From contig NZ_JAUCBS010000006.1 of NCBI RefSeq assembly GCF_034676705.1, positions 62,001 through 126,000 of the forward strand: a stretch of 64,000 nt of DNA, in the 5' to 3' direction. Below the pieces are notes generated by a model. It saw only the letters and a list, made by a program, of their open reading frames with translations. It did no database searches and was not told where the DNA came from. The position numbers and the translations under genes were made by a program. This document shows positions 24,676 to 34,699 of this stretch, in pieces. Each line of letters starts with the position of its first letter. The first letter of the stretch is position 1. Source of the stretch: Gemmobacter sp. Its GTDB lineage: Bacteria; Pseudomonadota; Alphaproteobacteria; Rhodobacterales; Rhodobacteraceae.

Positions 24676-26961
24676 ATGATCCGCCGCGTTCCGCATGCCA
24701 GCCACTGGGGCTGCTACACCGTTCTGGTGCAGGAGGACCGGATCGTCGGTGTCGAACCCCTGCCGCAGGATCCCGCCCCCTCGCCCGTCATCCAGTCGGT
24801 GATGGACTGGGCCAGGCCGGACCGCCGCGTCCTGCGCCCCATGGTGCGGCGGGGCTGGCTGGAGGCGCGCCGCGATGGCCGGGGCAGCGACAGTTTCGCC
24901 GCCGTTCCCTGGGACGAGGCGCTGGACATGGTCGCCGGCGAAATCACCCGCGTGGCGCGCGATCATGGCAATGCGTCGATCTTTGCCGGCAGCTATGGCT
25001 GGACCAGCTGCGGCCGGTTCCATCATGCGCCCTCGCTGCTGAAGCGGATGCTCAATCTGGCGGGCGGGTTCACCGGCCATGTCGATACCTATTCCATCGC
25101 CGCCGGGCCGGTGATCCTGAAACATGTGCTGGGCGACGACGCGGCCTGCGGCGGCTATGCCAACTCGCTGGACAGCATCGTGGACCATACCGAAACGCTG
25201 GTGGTGTTCGGCGCCCTGTCGCCCCGCACCGCACAGACCGAGGCCGGGGGCGCCGGCACCCACGGGCTGGAAGGCCACCTGCGCCAGATCGCCGACCGCG
25301 GCAAGCGGGTGATCCTGGTATCCCCCCTGCGCGACGATCTGCCCGACTGGCTGCCCTGCGACTGGTGGCAGATCCGGCCGAACACCGATACCGCGCTGCT
25401 GCTGGGCGTGGCGGGGGAAATCCTGGCGGCGGGGCGGGCGGATGCCGATTTCCTGGCCCGCTGCACCAGCGGCGCCGACCAGTGGCTGGCCTATCTGCGC
25501 GGCGATCCCGATGGCGTGGCGAAAACCGCCGACTGGGCCGCCGCCATCTGCGGCATTCCCGCCGACAGCATCCGCGCCCTTGCCGGGCTGATGACCACCA
25601 CCCGCACCATGATGACCCTGAGCTGGAGCCTGCAACGCGCGCGCCACGGCGAACAGCCCTATTGGGCGGCGCTTGGCCTGGCAGCACTGGCGGGCCAGAT
25701 CGGCCTGCCGGGCGGCGGGGTGGGCTATGGCTATGGCTCGCTGGGCGGCATGGGGGTGCATCTGAACATCGGGAAATCGCCTGCCATCTCGCAAGGGGCA
25801 AAGGCGATCGACAGTTTCATCCCGGTGGCGCGCATAGCCGACATGCTGCTGAACCCGGGCGCCGAATTCACCTATTCCGGCGAAACGCGGACCTATCCCG
25901 ATGTGCGCATGGTCTACTGGGCCGGCGGCAACCCCTATCACCACCATCAGGATCTGAACCGTCTGGAAACCGCCTGGGCGCGGCCCGACACCATCGTGGT
26001 GCAGGATCCGATGTTCACCGCCACGGCGCGGCGGGCCGATATCGTGCTGCCGGCCTCCACCTCGCTGGAACGCAACGATCTGGCGGGCAACAAGCGGTCG
26101 GACCTGCTGGTCGCCATGCACAAGGCGATTGATCCCGTGGGGCAGGCACGGTCGGATTTCGACATCTTCAACGCCCTGGCTGGCCGGCTGGGCGTGGCGG
26201 CCGCCTTCAACGAAGGGCGCGACGAAATGGGCTGGCTGCGCCACATGTATGCCGACAGCCGCGCGGCCGCCGCCGCGCTGGGGCACGCGATGCCAGAGTT
26301 CGAGGCATTCTGGGAGCAAGGCTTTGCCGAGGTGCCGCTGAAGCACCAGCACACCTATCTGGCCAGGTTCCGCGCCGACCCGGAAGGCCAACCCCTGGCC
26401 ACCGAAAGCGGCCGGATCGTGCTGGGCAGCGACACGCTGGCCCGGCTGGGCCATGACGATTGCCCGGCGGTGCCCAGCTGGCTGCCCCCCGGCGAATGGC
26501 TGGGCGCGGCTGAACAGGGTGAACTGCATCTGATCTCGCACCAGCCGAACGGTCGCCTGCACAGCCAGCTGGAAACCGCCGCCGCCAGCCGTGCCGACAA
26601 GCGCGCCGGCCGCGAACAGGCCCGGCTGAACCCGGCCGAGGCGGCCCGGCGCGGCATCGCCGATGGCCAGCCGGTGCGGCTGTGGAACGCGCGCGGCGCC
26701 TGCCTGGCCACCGCAACGATCTGCGACAAGGTGGCGCCCGGCGTGGTCGTGCTGCCCACCGGCGCCTGGTTCACCCCGCAGGGCAACAGCCGGCTGGAGA
26801 TTGCGGGCAACCCGAACGTGCTGACCTGGGACGTGGGGTCGTCGGCCTTTGGCCAGGGCTGTTCGGCCCATACCTGCCTGGTGCGGATCGACCCCTGGCA
26901 GGGGGATGCGGGCGATGCGATGGCGGCCTACGATGGGGAACTGGCCGCGCTGACGGCCTGA
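24676..26961 (+). CDS. Molybdopterin oxidoreductase, BisC/DMSO reductase family
   Basis: A 761-residue molybdoenzyme of the DMSO/TMAO/biotin-sulfoxide reductase branch. It has no N-terminal Fe-S Cys motif and no twin-arginine signal, so it should be cytoplasmic, like BisC. The YGWTSCGRFHH segment places the Mo-ligand Ser at residue 111. VLPASTSLERND and the C-terminal dinucleotide-binding domain (HLISHQPNGRLHSQL) are present. AAGGAGA lies just upstream of ATG. It may reduce an S- or N-oxide; pairing with a ThDP enzyme is unusual. Confidence 0.88.
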   Translation: MIRRVPHASHWGCYTVLVQEDRIVGVEPLPQDPAPSPVIQSVMDWARPDRRVLRPMVRRGWLEARRDGRGSDSFAAVPWDEALDMVAGEITRVARDHGNASIFAGSYGWTSCGRFHHAPSLLKRMLNLAGGFTGHVDTYSIAAGPVILKHVLGDDAACGGYANSLDSIVDHTETLVVFGALSPRTAQTEAGGAGTHGLEGHLRQIADRGKRVILVSPLRDDLPDWLPCDWWQIRPNTDTALLLGVAGEILAAGRADADFLARCTSGADQWLAYLRGDPDGVAKTADWAAAICGIPADSIRALAGLMTTTRTMMTLSWSLQRARHGEQPYWAALGLAALAGQIGLPGGGVGYGYGSLGGMGVHLNIGKSPAISQGAKAIDSFIPVARIADMLLNPGAEFTYSGETRTYPDVRMVYWAGGNPYHHHQDLNRLETAWARPDTIVVQDPMFTATARRADIVLPASTSLERNDLAGNKRSDLLVAMHKAIDPVGQARSDFDIFNALAGRLGVAAAFNEGRDEMGWLRHMYADSRAAAAALGHAMPEFEAFWEQGFAEVPLKHQHTYLARFRADPEGQPLATESGRIVLGSDTLARLGHDDCPAVPSWLPPGEWLGAAEQGELHLISHQPNGRLHSQLETAAASRADKRAGREQARLNPAEAARRGIADGQPVRLWNARGACLATATICDKVAPGVVVLPTGAWFTPQGNSRLEIAGNPNVLTWDVGSSAFGQGCSAHTCLVRIDPWQGDAGDAMAAYDGELAALTA

Positions 26962-26978
26962 CGAGGGAGAGGAGTTCC

Positions 26979-27545
26979 ATGACCGACGCGATCAGCCGCT
27001 TTGCGGTGCCGAAGCTGACCGACATGCCCGATGACATCCGCGCCCGGATTCTGACGGTGCAGGAAAAATCGGGCTTCATCCCCAATGTCTTTCTGGCACT
27101 GGCGCACCGGCCCGACGAATTCCGCGCCTTTTTCGCCTATCACGATGCGCTGATGGACAAGCCCGGCCCGATCACCAAGGCCGAACGCGAGATGATCGTG
27201 GTGGCGACCTCGGCCGCGAACCAGTGCCAGTATTGCGTGATCGCGCATGGCGCCATCCTGCGGATCCGCGCCAAGAACCCGCTGATCGCCGATCAGGTGG
27301 CGGCGAACTACCGCAAGGCCGACCTGACGCCGCGGCAAAAGGCGATGATCGACTTTGCCATGAAGGTCTCGGCCCGCGCGCAAGAGGTGGGCGAGGCCGA
27401 TTTCGCCCTGCTGGCGGGGCATGGCTTTACCGAGGATGACATCTGGGACATCACCAGCATCGCTGCGTTCTTCGGCCTGTCGAACCGCATTGCGAATGTC
27501 ACCTCGATGCGGCCGAACGCGGAATTCTACGCGATGGGGCGGTAG
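26979..27545 (+). CDS. AhpD-like peroxidase-related protein (carboxymuconolactone decarboxylase family)
   Basis: A 188-residue protein with the CxxC redox motif and His in NQCQYCVIAHGAILR (Cys pair near residues 83-86), as in the peroxidase-related AhpD-like family. It starts 17 nt after the molybdoenzyme with GGAGAGGAG upstream, completing a three-gene operon. It may detoxify peroxides or reactive by-products of the two upstream enzymes. Confidence 0.88.
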   Translation: MTDAISRFAVPKLTDMPDDIRARILTVQEKSGFIPNVFLALAHRPDEFRAFFAYHDALMDKPGPITKAEREMIVVATSAANQCQYCVIAHGAILRIRAKNPLIADQVAANYRKADLTPRQKAMIDFAMKVSARAQEVGEADFALLAGHGFTEDDIWDITSIAAFFGLSNRIANVTSMRPNAEFYAMGR

Positions 27546-27608
27546 CGCCGGGGGGGCGCTGCCCCCCTGTTGTCTGTTGTGCCTGGGGGGATGGTGCGCC
27601 TTCCCCCC

Positions 27609-27685
27609 GGGATATTTTGGTCAGAGCGAAGCTGGATGTTTCGCTCTGATCCAAATATCCCCGCCGGAGGCATCCGCCGGCGGGG
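27609..27685. terminator. Double hairpin between convergent genes
   Basis: Two adjacent inverted repeats fill the gap between convergent genes. The first pairs 27609-27630 with 27639-27662, with a few mismatches, around GATATTTTGG/CCAAATATC. The second is CCCCGCCGG/CCGGCGGGG at 27659-27685. They overlap by 4 nt. It probably terminates transcription from both sides. Confidence 0.65.
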
Positions 27686-27694
27686 TCTGGTGGG

Positions 27695-28897
<1,203 letters not shown>

Positions 28898-28991
28898 GGG
28901 GCCCCCCTGAGATGTCCGCCCGGACCTTGGGTCAGGCGCGGCGCGGGGTCAAGGGGGGCTGCCGGGGTTGCAGGCTGCGCAAAATGCAGCA

Positions 28992-30032
28992 ATGATGCGC
29001 AGTATGAGCAGGAACCGAACCCAGTGGGACGATGATGACGATCCGTCCGAGGAGGAGGATCTGTGGTTCCTGCCGCCTGACGACCTGCCGGATCCCGACC
29101 TGGCGCCCTTGCCGCGCGCCGCGCGGACCCGGCTGTTTCCCCACGGGGAATGGCGGGCGGCCGAAGGGGCGCTGGCGCCCGATCTGGCCGCGCTGGCCTA
29201 TGATTTCGGCCGCATGGAGGAACGCTTGCGGGGCGCGGGCGACGGCGCGCGGCGGCGGATCGCCTTGCAGGAGGTGGCAAGCCTGGGCTGGTGGACCGGC
29301 GACCGGCTGACCGGCGACCGGCTGGCGCTGTGGCTGTCGATGCAGATCGGCGCGACGGGCGAGGATGCGCAGGCGCTGGCGCGCGGGGCCTGGGCGGTGC
29401 GGCGGCTGACCGGCGGGCCGGCCCCGGTGCCCCCCCGGCGGGACGAGGCGCTGGCCAATCTGCTGGGCCTGACCGAGACGGGACCGCTGCCCGAGCGGAT
29501 CGGCGATGCCTGCGAGGTGCTGGACGACCTGGCACCGCTGCACCCGGTGGTGCAGGGCTGTGTGCTGTTCCATCTGTGGCGCCTGACCGATGCGGGGCCC
29601 GCGCGCGATGTCGAGGCGGCGGTGATGGGGGCGCGGCTGGCCGGCAGCATGGGGGGCGCGGGGGCGTTTCTGCCGCTGACGCTGGCCGGGTTTGGCGGGC
29701 TGTCGGCGCAAGGCGGTGCCGACCGGCGGCTGGCCGCCTGGATCGCCGGCGCGCATCAGGCGGTGCTGGCGGCGCTGCTGCACCTGGACAGGCTGACGGC
29801 CTGGCAGGCCCGCGCGGCCGAGGCGGTGGCCGACCTGTCGGGGCGCACGCCGCCGCGGCTGGTGCGGCTGATGGCCGACTGGCCCAGCGTGTCCGCCCCG
29901 ATGGCCGAGGGCGAGACCGGCGCCTCGCGCGCCGCGGTGCAGCGCAACCTGGACATTCTGGTGGCGCGCGGGCTGATCCGGGAGCTGACCGGGCAGGGGC
30001 GTTACCGGGTGTGGGCGGCGCGGCTGGGCTGA
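28992..30032 (+). CDS. Plasmid-type putative regulator (DUF1612/RHE_PE00001-like)
   Basis: About 346 residues, with several possible in-frame starts (28992, 28995, 29004). An acidic N-terminus (DDDDDPSEEEDLWF) leads to an alpha-helical middle part. The C-terminus GASRAAVQRNLDILVARGLIRELTG then RYRVWAA is a winged helix like that of RHE_PE00001/DUF1612 proteins found on rhizobial and Rhodobacterales plasmids. Family assignment is moderate. A parS-like imperfect palindrome lies inside its coding region at 29136-29150. Function is unknown. Confidence 0.6.
   Translation: MMRSMSRNRTQWDDDDDPSEEEDLWFLPPDDLPDPDLAPLPRAARTRLFPHGEWRAAEGALAPDLAALAYDFGRMEERLRGAGDGARRRIALQEVASLGWWTGDRLTGDRLALWLSMQIGATGEDAQALARGAWAVRRLTGGPAPVPPRRDEALANLLGLTETGPLPERIGDACEVLDDLAPLHPVVQGCVLFHLWRLTDAGPARDVEAAVMGARLAGSMGGAGAFLPLTLAGFGGLSAQGGADRRLAAWIAGAHQAVLAALLHLDRLTAWQARAAEAVADLSGRTPPRLVRLMADWPSVSAPMAEGETGASRAAVQRNLDILVARGLIRELTGQGRYRVWAARLG
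29136..29150. promoter_or_regulatory. Imperfect parS-like sequence
   Basis: TTTCCCCACGGGGAA matches 14 of 15 positions of the parS-like core TTTCCCCGCGGGGAA. It lies within a gene 10 kb from the partition module and may be a distal or decayed ParB site, or chance. Confidence 0.3.
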
Positions 30033-30050
30033 CGGCCGCCTACCCGCCGT

Positions 30051-30923
30051 CTACCCCTTGTAGGTCATCGTCCGGGCCACATCGGTGCGGGGGCGCTTTT
30101 CGCCGGCCAGAACCTCGAAATCCAGGTTGTTTTCGCGCGGGGGGATCGGGCAGGTGACAAAGTTGGTAAAGGCGCAAGGCAACGCGACGGCATAGTTGAA
30201 GTCGATCCAGTCGATCCGGCGGCCGGTTTCATCGGCGAACTGCAATTCGATCACCCGGCCCGCGCCATAGGTCACCGGCCCGCTGGTGCGGTCGCGGATA
30301 TGGGCGACGGGCTGGATGCCATCGGGCGTGGCCTTGCCGATCAGTTGCAGGGTGTAGCTTTTGCCGCCGTGGTCAAAGGTAAAGGTGCCAAAGCGCGGCG
30401 TCGCCTCGCGCACGCCGGGTTCGACGGTTTCGGCCTCGTATTCGGTCAGCGGCGCGGGGGTGTAGGTGCCGGGGATGCGCCAGGCCGGGTCATAGTCGAA
30501 TGCGGTCACCCCGGCATCCTCGGCCCGGGTTGCCTGCAACGGGTCGCGCACCCGCACGCCATACAGCGGCTGGCCATCATGCCGGCTGCGCAGCAGGGTT
30601 TCCACCTCGAACCGGCCGAAATACACCGGCTTGCTGGCGCCATGGCCATAGGTCTGGTTGCGGCCGGGGATGATTTCGACCGGACCGGCCGGATAGGCGC
30701 CATCGACCGACAGGTTGGGCCCCGAGGGGGGCGGCGTATGGATCACCTTGCCATCCTGCACCGACCAGGTGCCCGGCAACAGGTCCAGCGTTACGCCGGT
30801 ATCGCCGGCCTCCAGCCAGTGCTGGGCGATCAGCGCGGTCCAGCCATAGGGGCGGAACATCGTGCTGACATGGGCGTGCCGCCATTCGCGCCACTGGCCT
30901 TCCAGATGTTCTGGCGTTGTCAT
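30051..30923 (-). CDS. DUF1684 family protein
   Basis: A 290-residue protein of the DUF1684 family. The C-terminal signature is WIDFNYAVALPCAFTNFVTCP followed by PPRENNLDFEVLAGEKR. The fold is mostly beta; the conserved Cys and Asn may form a site. ATG at 30923 overlaps the upstream stop and has GGAGAG before it. It is the last gene of the seven-gene importer/hydrolase operon. Function of the family is not established. Confidence 0.85.
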   Translation of the reverse strand: MTTPEHLEGQWREWRHAHVSTMFRPYGWTALIAQHWLEAGDTGVTLDLLPGTWSVQDGKVIHTPPPSGPNLSVDGAYPAGPVEIIPGRNQTYGHGASKPVYFGRFEVETLLRSRHDGQPLYGVRVRDPLQATRAEDAGVTAFDYDPAWRIPGTYTPAPLTEYEAETVEPGVREATPRFGTFTFDHGGKSYTLQLIGKATPDGIQPVAHIRDRTSGPVTYGAGRVIELQFADETGRRIDWIDFNYAVALPCAFTNFVTCPIPPRENNLDFEVLAGEKRPRTDVARTMTYKG

Positions 30924-32242
30924 GCTGTCTCTCCGTTGGTTTGGGGGCGGGCGGTGCCGGTTATGTCGCTCAGGAATGCCAGCATCCCCTGCCACGATCC
31001 GGTGTTGGCGGCGGCATTGCCCGATGGCGTGCCGCCGTTGGTATAGACCACGCCCGATACCGGATGCGCCCGGCTGATCTGGGTGGCGGGCACCACGGGC
31101 AGGTTGATCGCATGGCCCGCATCGCTGAAATCCAGGTGCCGGACCGGCGCGGCATGTCCATGGCGGTGCAGGGTGGCCGCGACCATCTTCGAATAGAGGC
31201 TCGATGGCCAGGCCCGGTCATCCCGCCCGGATATCAGCAGCACGGGTCCGCGAAACCGTTCCACCGGGATGCGCGACCGGGCGGCCAGGGCGGTATCCTT
31301 CAGTCCTTCGAAGAACACCGAATGGTGGCGGTCGGGCGGCGCATCGCCGGCCCAGGGGTGCCAGTGGACGGCCGCGTTGCCGTTCCACAGATGGTCCAGC
31401 GGTTCGCCGCGCCAGGTCCAGGTATCGCCCTGCCAGCCGCCCCGCGCCGGGTCGCCCGCGCCTTGCGCGCCATGCACCATGGCGCCGGGCACATAGGCGA
31501 TGACGGCCGAGACCAGATCGGGGAACCGCGCGCCCAGCAGCAGCGCGAGTTCGCCGCCGCGTGACTGGCCGCTGACCGCGACGAAGCCGTCCTTGGGCTG
31601 CAAGGTCCGGTGCGCCCAGGCCAGCCCGGTTTCCAGATATTCCAGCGGGGTTCCGGTGATGAAGGGCGACAGCCCCGGCGCCTTGAAATAGCCAAGCGCA
31701 AAGGCCTGATAGCCATGCGCCGCCAGCAGCGCCGCGCGCGGTTCGTTGATGCCGCCGCCCGATCCGTTCAGCACCACCACCACCGGATGCGGCCCTGCGC
31801 CGGCCGGGGTGAACAGCGTGCCGACCAGCCCGTCATCGCGGATGTCCTGCCGGGTCACGCCGGGCGCCAGGAACCGCTGCACCATCTGCCCGCCCGCCGT
31901 GGCCCTGCCAAGGGTGCGGGCGGTAAAGGTGGTGACCAGCGGCTGGTCGACGGTATCGGAAAACAGCTCGAAACTGACGGCGCCTTCGGGCTGCTGGCTC
32001 CAGATCAGGCCATCGGCGGCGATTTCGGCATAATCGCCGCCCACCGGCGCATCGCGGGCCAGATCCACCACGCCCTGCGTATCGGCCATGAAGGTGGCCT
32101 GGCTCATCCACTCGATGCCGTTGGCGCGCAGGGTGCGGGCGGTGATGGCGACGATCTCGTCCGGGGCAAGGCCCGACAGCACGATGTGCCGGGGCACGTC
32201 GATCAGCGCGTCGGCAGGGGTGATGGCAAGGGTCAGGGTCAT
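30920..32242 (-). CDS. BAAT/acyl-CoA thioesterase-family hydrolase
   Basis: A 440-residue two-domain protein. The N-terminal 120 residues form the beta-sandwich of the acyl-CoA thioesterase/BAAT family. An alpha/beta-hydrolase follows, with nucleophile Ser in VSGQSRGGELALLL, an acid in ISGRDDRAWPS and His in FSDAGHAINLP. Members hydrolyse acyl-CoA thioesters or transfer acyl groups to amines. Both ends overlap neighbours by 4 nt. The substrate probably derives from the compound imported by the same operon. Confidence 0.87.
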   Translation of the reverse strand: MTLTLAITPADALIDVPRHIVLSGLAPDEIVAITARTLRANGIEWMSQATFMADTQGVVDLARDAPVGGDYAEIAADGLIWSQQPEGAVSFELFSDTVDQPLVTTFTARTLGRATAGGQMVQRFLAPGVTRQDIRDDGLVGTLFTPAGAGPHPVVVVLNGSGGGINEPRAALLAAHGYQAFALGYFKAPGLSPFITGTPLEYLETGLAWAHRTLQPKDGFVAVSGQSRGGELALLLGARFPDLVSAVIAYVPGAMVHGAQGAGDPARGGWQGDTWTWRGEPLDHLWNGNAAVHWHPWAGDAPPDRHHSVFFEGLKDTALAARSRIPVERFRGPVLLISGRDDRAWPSSLYSKMVAATLHRHGHAAPVRHLDFSDAGHAINLPVVPATQISRAHPVSGVVYTNGGTPSGNAAANTGSWQGMLAFLSDITGTARPQTNGETA

Positions 32243-33171
32243 GGTCGGGTGTCCAGCGGATCGGGCGCGGCGCCGGCCATCCGCGCCAGCTGGGCGGTCA
32301 GGCGGTGCAGCACGGTGTCGGGCAGGTCGTCATCCTCGGCCGGGGTATGGGTGCCGGGCCAATAGCCGCCGGCGCCGGCCCAATCCTCGCGCAGTGCGGC
32401 CAGCCGGGCGGGCCAGTCGGCCATCCCGCCATCCTGCGCCGGGTCGATCGCCAGCAGGAACACCCCGCGCCCCTGCGCATCGCCGCGCCCGCCGCCCGCG
32501 ATACCTGCCAGCAGCTCCACCACCAACCCCAGCAGCGACCCCAGCTGCCCGCCACGCGGCAGCAGCGCCGCAACCTCGGCCGCCAGGCGGGTGGGGGCAC
32601 CCGCGCTGTCCAGCGCGATGCCATCGGGCAGGGGGGTTCCGCTGGCGCGGGCGCTGCGCAGGGCAGCCATGGTGGTGGCGCTGCTGGCCATGTCGATCAC
32701 CACGCGGTCGGCCCCCTGACCAAGCGCCAGCGCAAAGGGGTTGGTGCCGATCACCGCCTGCTTGCCCTGCCACGGTGCGACAAAGGGCGGTCCCTCGGCC
32801 CCCGCCATGGCCACCAGCCCGCAATCCGCCAGATGCCGCACAAAGGGCGCCAGCCGGCCAAAGCCGCGCACGCCGCGCAGGAACATCGCCGCCACGCCGA
32901 ACTGGCGCGCCACGGGTGCCAGGCGCAGCGTCGCATCCGCCACGGCCAGCGGCGCGAAACAGCCGGAGCAATCCAGCCAGCTGACCGCGTGCGGGGCATC
33001 GGCCGGCGGCAAGGGCCGGGCATCGGGGGCCCATTCGCCCAGCATGTCCATGCCAAAGCGCGGCTGGCCGATCATGTCGGCCTCGATCAGCGCCAGCGCC
33101 GCCAGCCGGGCCGCGCGGCCCCCGCCAAGCGCCAGCGCCAGCCGGCCTGCCGCATCGCCCATCGTGTTCAT
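32239..33171 (-). CDS. Ldh_2 family (malate/ureidoglycolate/delta1-piperideine-2-carboxylate type) dehydrogenase
   Basis: A 310-residue NAD(P)-dependent dehydrogenase of the malate/L-lactate dehydrogenase family that lacks a Rossmann fold. Family blocks visible are AVIGTNPFALALG, VVIDMASSATT and the Gly-rich LLPRGGQLGSLLGLVVELLAG. Some N-terminal parts with the catalytic His are hard to identify, and the protein is shorter than typical 330-350 residue members. Starts with ATG overlapping the GntR stop. Related enzymes reduce alpha-keto or cyclic imino acids. The substrate is unassigned. Confidence 0.78.
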   Translation of the reverse strand: MNTMGDAAGRLALALGGGRAARLAALALIEADMIGQPRFGMDMLGEWAPDARPLPPADAPHAVSWLDCSGCFAPLAVADATLRLAPVARQFGVAAMFLRGVRGFGRLAPFVRHLADCGLVAMAGAEGPPFVAPWQGKQAVIGTNPFALALGQGADRVVIDMASSATTMAALRSARASGTPLPDGIALDSAGAPTRLAAEVAALLPRGGQLGSLLGLVVELLAGIAGGGRGDAQGRGVFLLAIDPAQDGGMADWPARLAALREDWAGAGGYWPGTHTPAEDDDLPDTVLHRLTAQLARMAGAAPDPLDTRP

Positions 33172-33881
33172 TCCGCCGCCCCGCCCGGTTGCAGGACGCC
33201 CAGTTCCACCTCTCCGCCCGACAGGTAGCCCAGCGTCATCAGACGCTCGATCAGGAATTCGCGGCTGTGGCGGATGTGGTCGGCCTCGATCCCGGCGGCG
33301 CGGGCGCCGTCGCCGGCCTCGATGGCATCGACAAGGGCGGTATGTTCGCCGGAATGCTCGCTGACCTTGACCGTGAAGTCGATGGCAAAGCGCAGCAGGC
33401 GTTCCAGCTGGTCGAACAGGCTTTCCGACAGGGCAACCATGCGCGCATTGCGGCTGCACCGGGCAATGGCAATGTGAAACCGGCGGGCCACCTGCTGCAT
33501 CTGTTCCAGATCCATCTCGCCGGCATATTCCTGCACGATCTGGCGCAGCCGGCGGATTTCGGCCGGCGTGGCATGGCGCGCGGCCTGCCGGGCGATATGC
33601 GGGCCGATGGCCGCCCGCATGTCCAGGATTTCATGCACCGCCTGAAAGGTGATCGGCGTGACCAGATAGCCGCTGCGCGGCAGGATGGTGACCAGCCCTT
33701 CGGCCGCCAGCCGCTGCATGGCATCGCGGACGGGGGTTTTGGAAACCTTGTACTCCTCGGCGATGGATCCGGCATCCAGCGTGGCGCCGGGCGGGATGCG
33801 GCAGGTCATGATATCGCGCCGCAGCGCCTGAAAGATGCGCTCGGACACCGGGATCGTGGCGGCAGTCGTGGTCACGGTCAT
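33168..33881 (-). CDS. GntR-family transcriptional regulator (FCD type)
   Basis: A 237-residue regulator with an N-terminal winged helix (about residues 10-78, EYKVSKTPVRDAMQRLAAEG) and a C-terminal FCD ligand domain with metal-binding-type His residues. It lies inside the seven-gene operon between the transporter and the enzymes, 7 nt after the permease. It probably controls the operon through the two tandem palindromes at 36608-36643. Confidence 0.9.
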   Translation of the reverse strand: MTVTTTAATIPVSERIFQALRRDIMTCRIPPGATLDAGSIAEEYKVSKTPVRDAMQRLAAEGLVTILPRSGYLVTPITFQAVHEILDMRAAIGPHIARQAARHATPAEIRRLRQIVQEYAGEMDLEQMQQVARRFHIAIARCSRNARMVALSESLFDQLERLLRFAIDFTVKVSEHSGEHTALVDAIEAGDGARAAGIEADHIRHSREFLIERLMTLGYLSGGEVELGVLQPGGAAE

Positions 33882-33888
33882 CTTGCCC

Positions 33889-34698
33889 TCAATGCTTGGT
33901 CCAGGGCACCAGCCGGCGTTCCAGGGCCTCCAGCGCCAGAATGGTCAGATACCCCAGCGCCGAGATGACGACGATCCCCACGAACATCCGCGACACCGCA
34001 AAGGTCTGCCACGACGCCCAGATAAAGAACCCCACCCCCGCCCGCGCGCCCAGGAACTCGGCGGCCGAGATGATGATGTAGGACGATCCTGCCGCCAGCT
34101 TCATGCCGGTGAAAATCCCGCTCATGGCCGATGGTAGCGCGATGCGGCGAAAGGTCTGGAACCGGGTCGCCCCGGCATTGCGGGCAACATCCAGGTAAAT
34201 CTGCGGAATCTGCACCACGGCGCCCAGCGTGTTGTAGAACATCAGGAAGAACACCCCGATGGCGATGACGACGTATTTCGACGCATCGCCCACGCCGAAA
34301 ATCAGCAGGATCAGCGGCAGGATGGCAATCTTGGGCACCGGATACAGCGCGGCAAAGATCGGTCCCAGCACCCGGCGCACCGGCGCCGACAAGCCCAGGA
34401 TCAGCCCCAGCAGCACGCCCGGCACCAGCCCCATGGCATAGCCCACGGCAACCCGGCGCAGGGTGGCCCAGATATGGGTGAACAGTTCCAGGCTGACGAT
34501 CATCTGCCAGGCGGTTCCCGCGATCACGCTGGGCGGCGGAAAGAACCGCGGGTCTATCAGCCGGCTGCGCGCCGACAGTTCCCAGACCAGCAGCAACAGC
34601 AGCGGGCTGAAATACGACAGGTTGCGATACAGCCGTTCGCGCCGCGCCGGGGCCTTGAGCCGTGCGATATCGGCGGCAGAAAGGGTCGGGGGGGTCAT
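33889..34698 (-). CDS. SsuC/TauC-type ABC permease
   Basis: A 269-residue permease with about six membrane helices and the EAA loop NAGATRFQTFRRIALPSAM, typical of nitrate/sulfonate/taurine/pyrimidine-precursor importers. It lies 1 nt from the ATPase gene and is part of the seven-gene operon. The family takes small anionic or heterocyclic solutes. Confidence 0.92.
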   Translation of the reverse strand: MTPPTLSAADIARLKAPARRERLYRNLSYFSPLLLLLVWELSARSRLIDPRFFPPPSVIAGTAWQMIVSLELFTHIWATLRRVAVGYAMGLVPGVLLGLILGLSAPVRRVLGPIFAALYPVPKIAILPLILLIFGVGDASKYVVIAIGVFFLMFYNTLGAVVQIPQIYLDVARNAGATRFQTFRRIALPSAMSGIFTGMKLAAGSSYIIISAAEFLGARAGVGFFIWASWQTFAVSRMFVGIVVISALGYLTILALEALERRLVPWTKH

Positions 34699-34699
34699 C

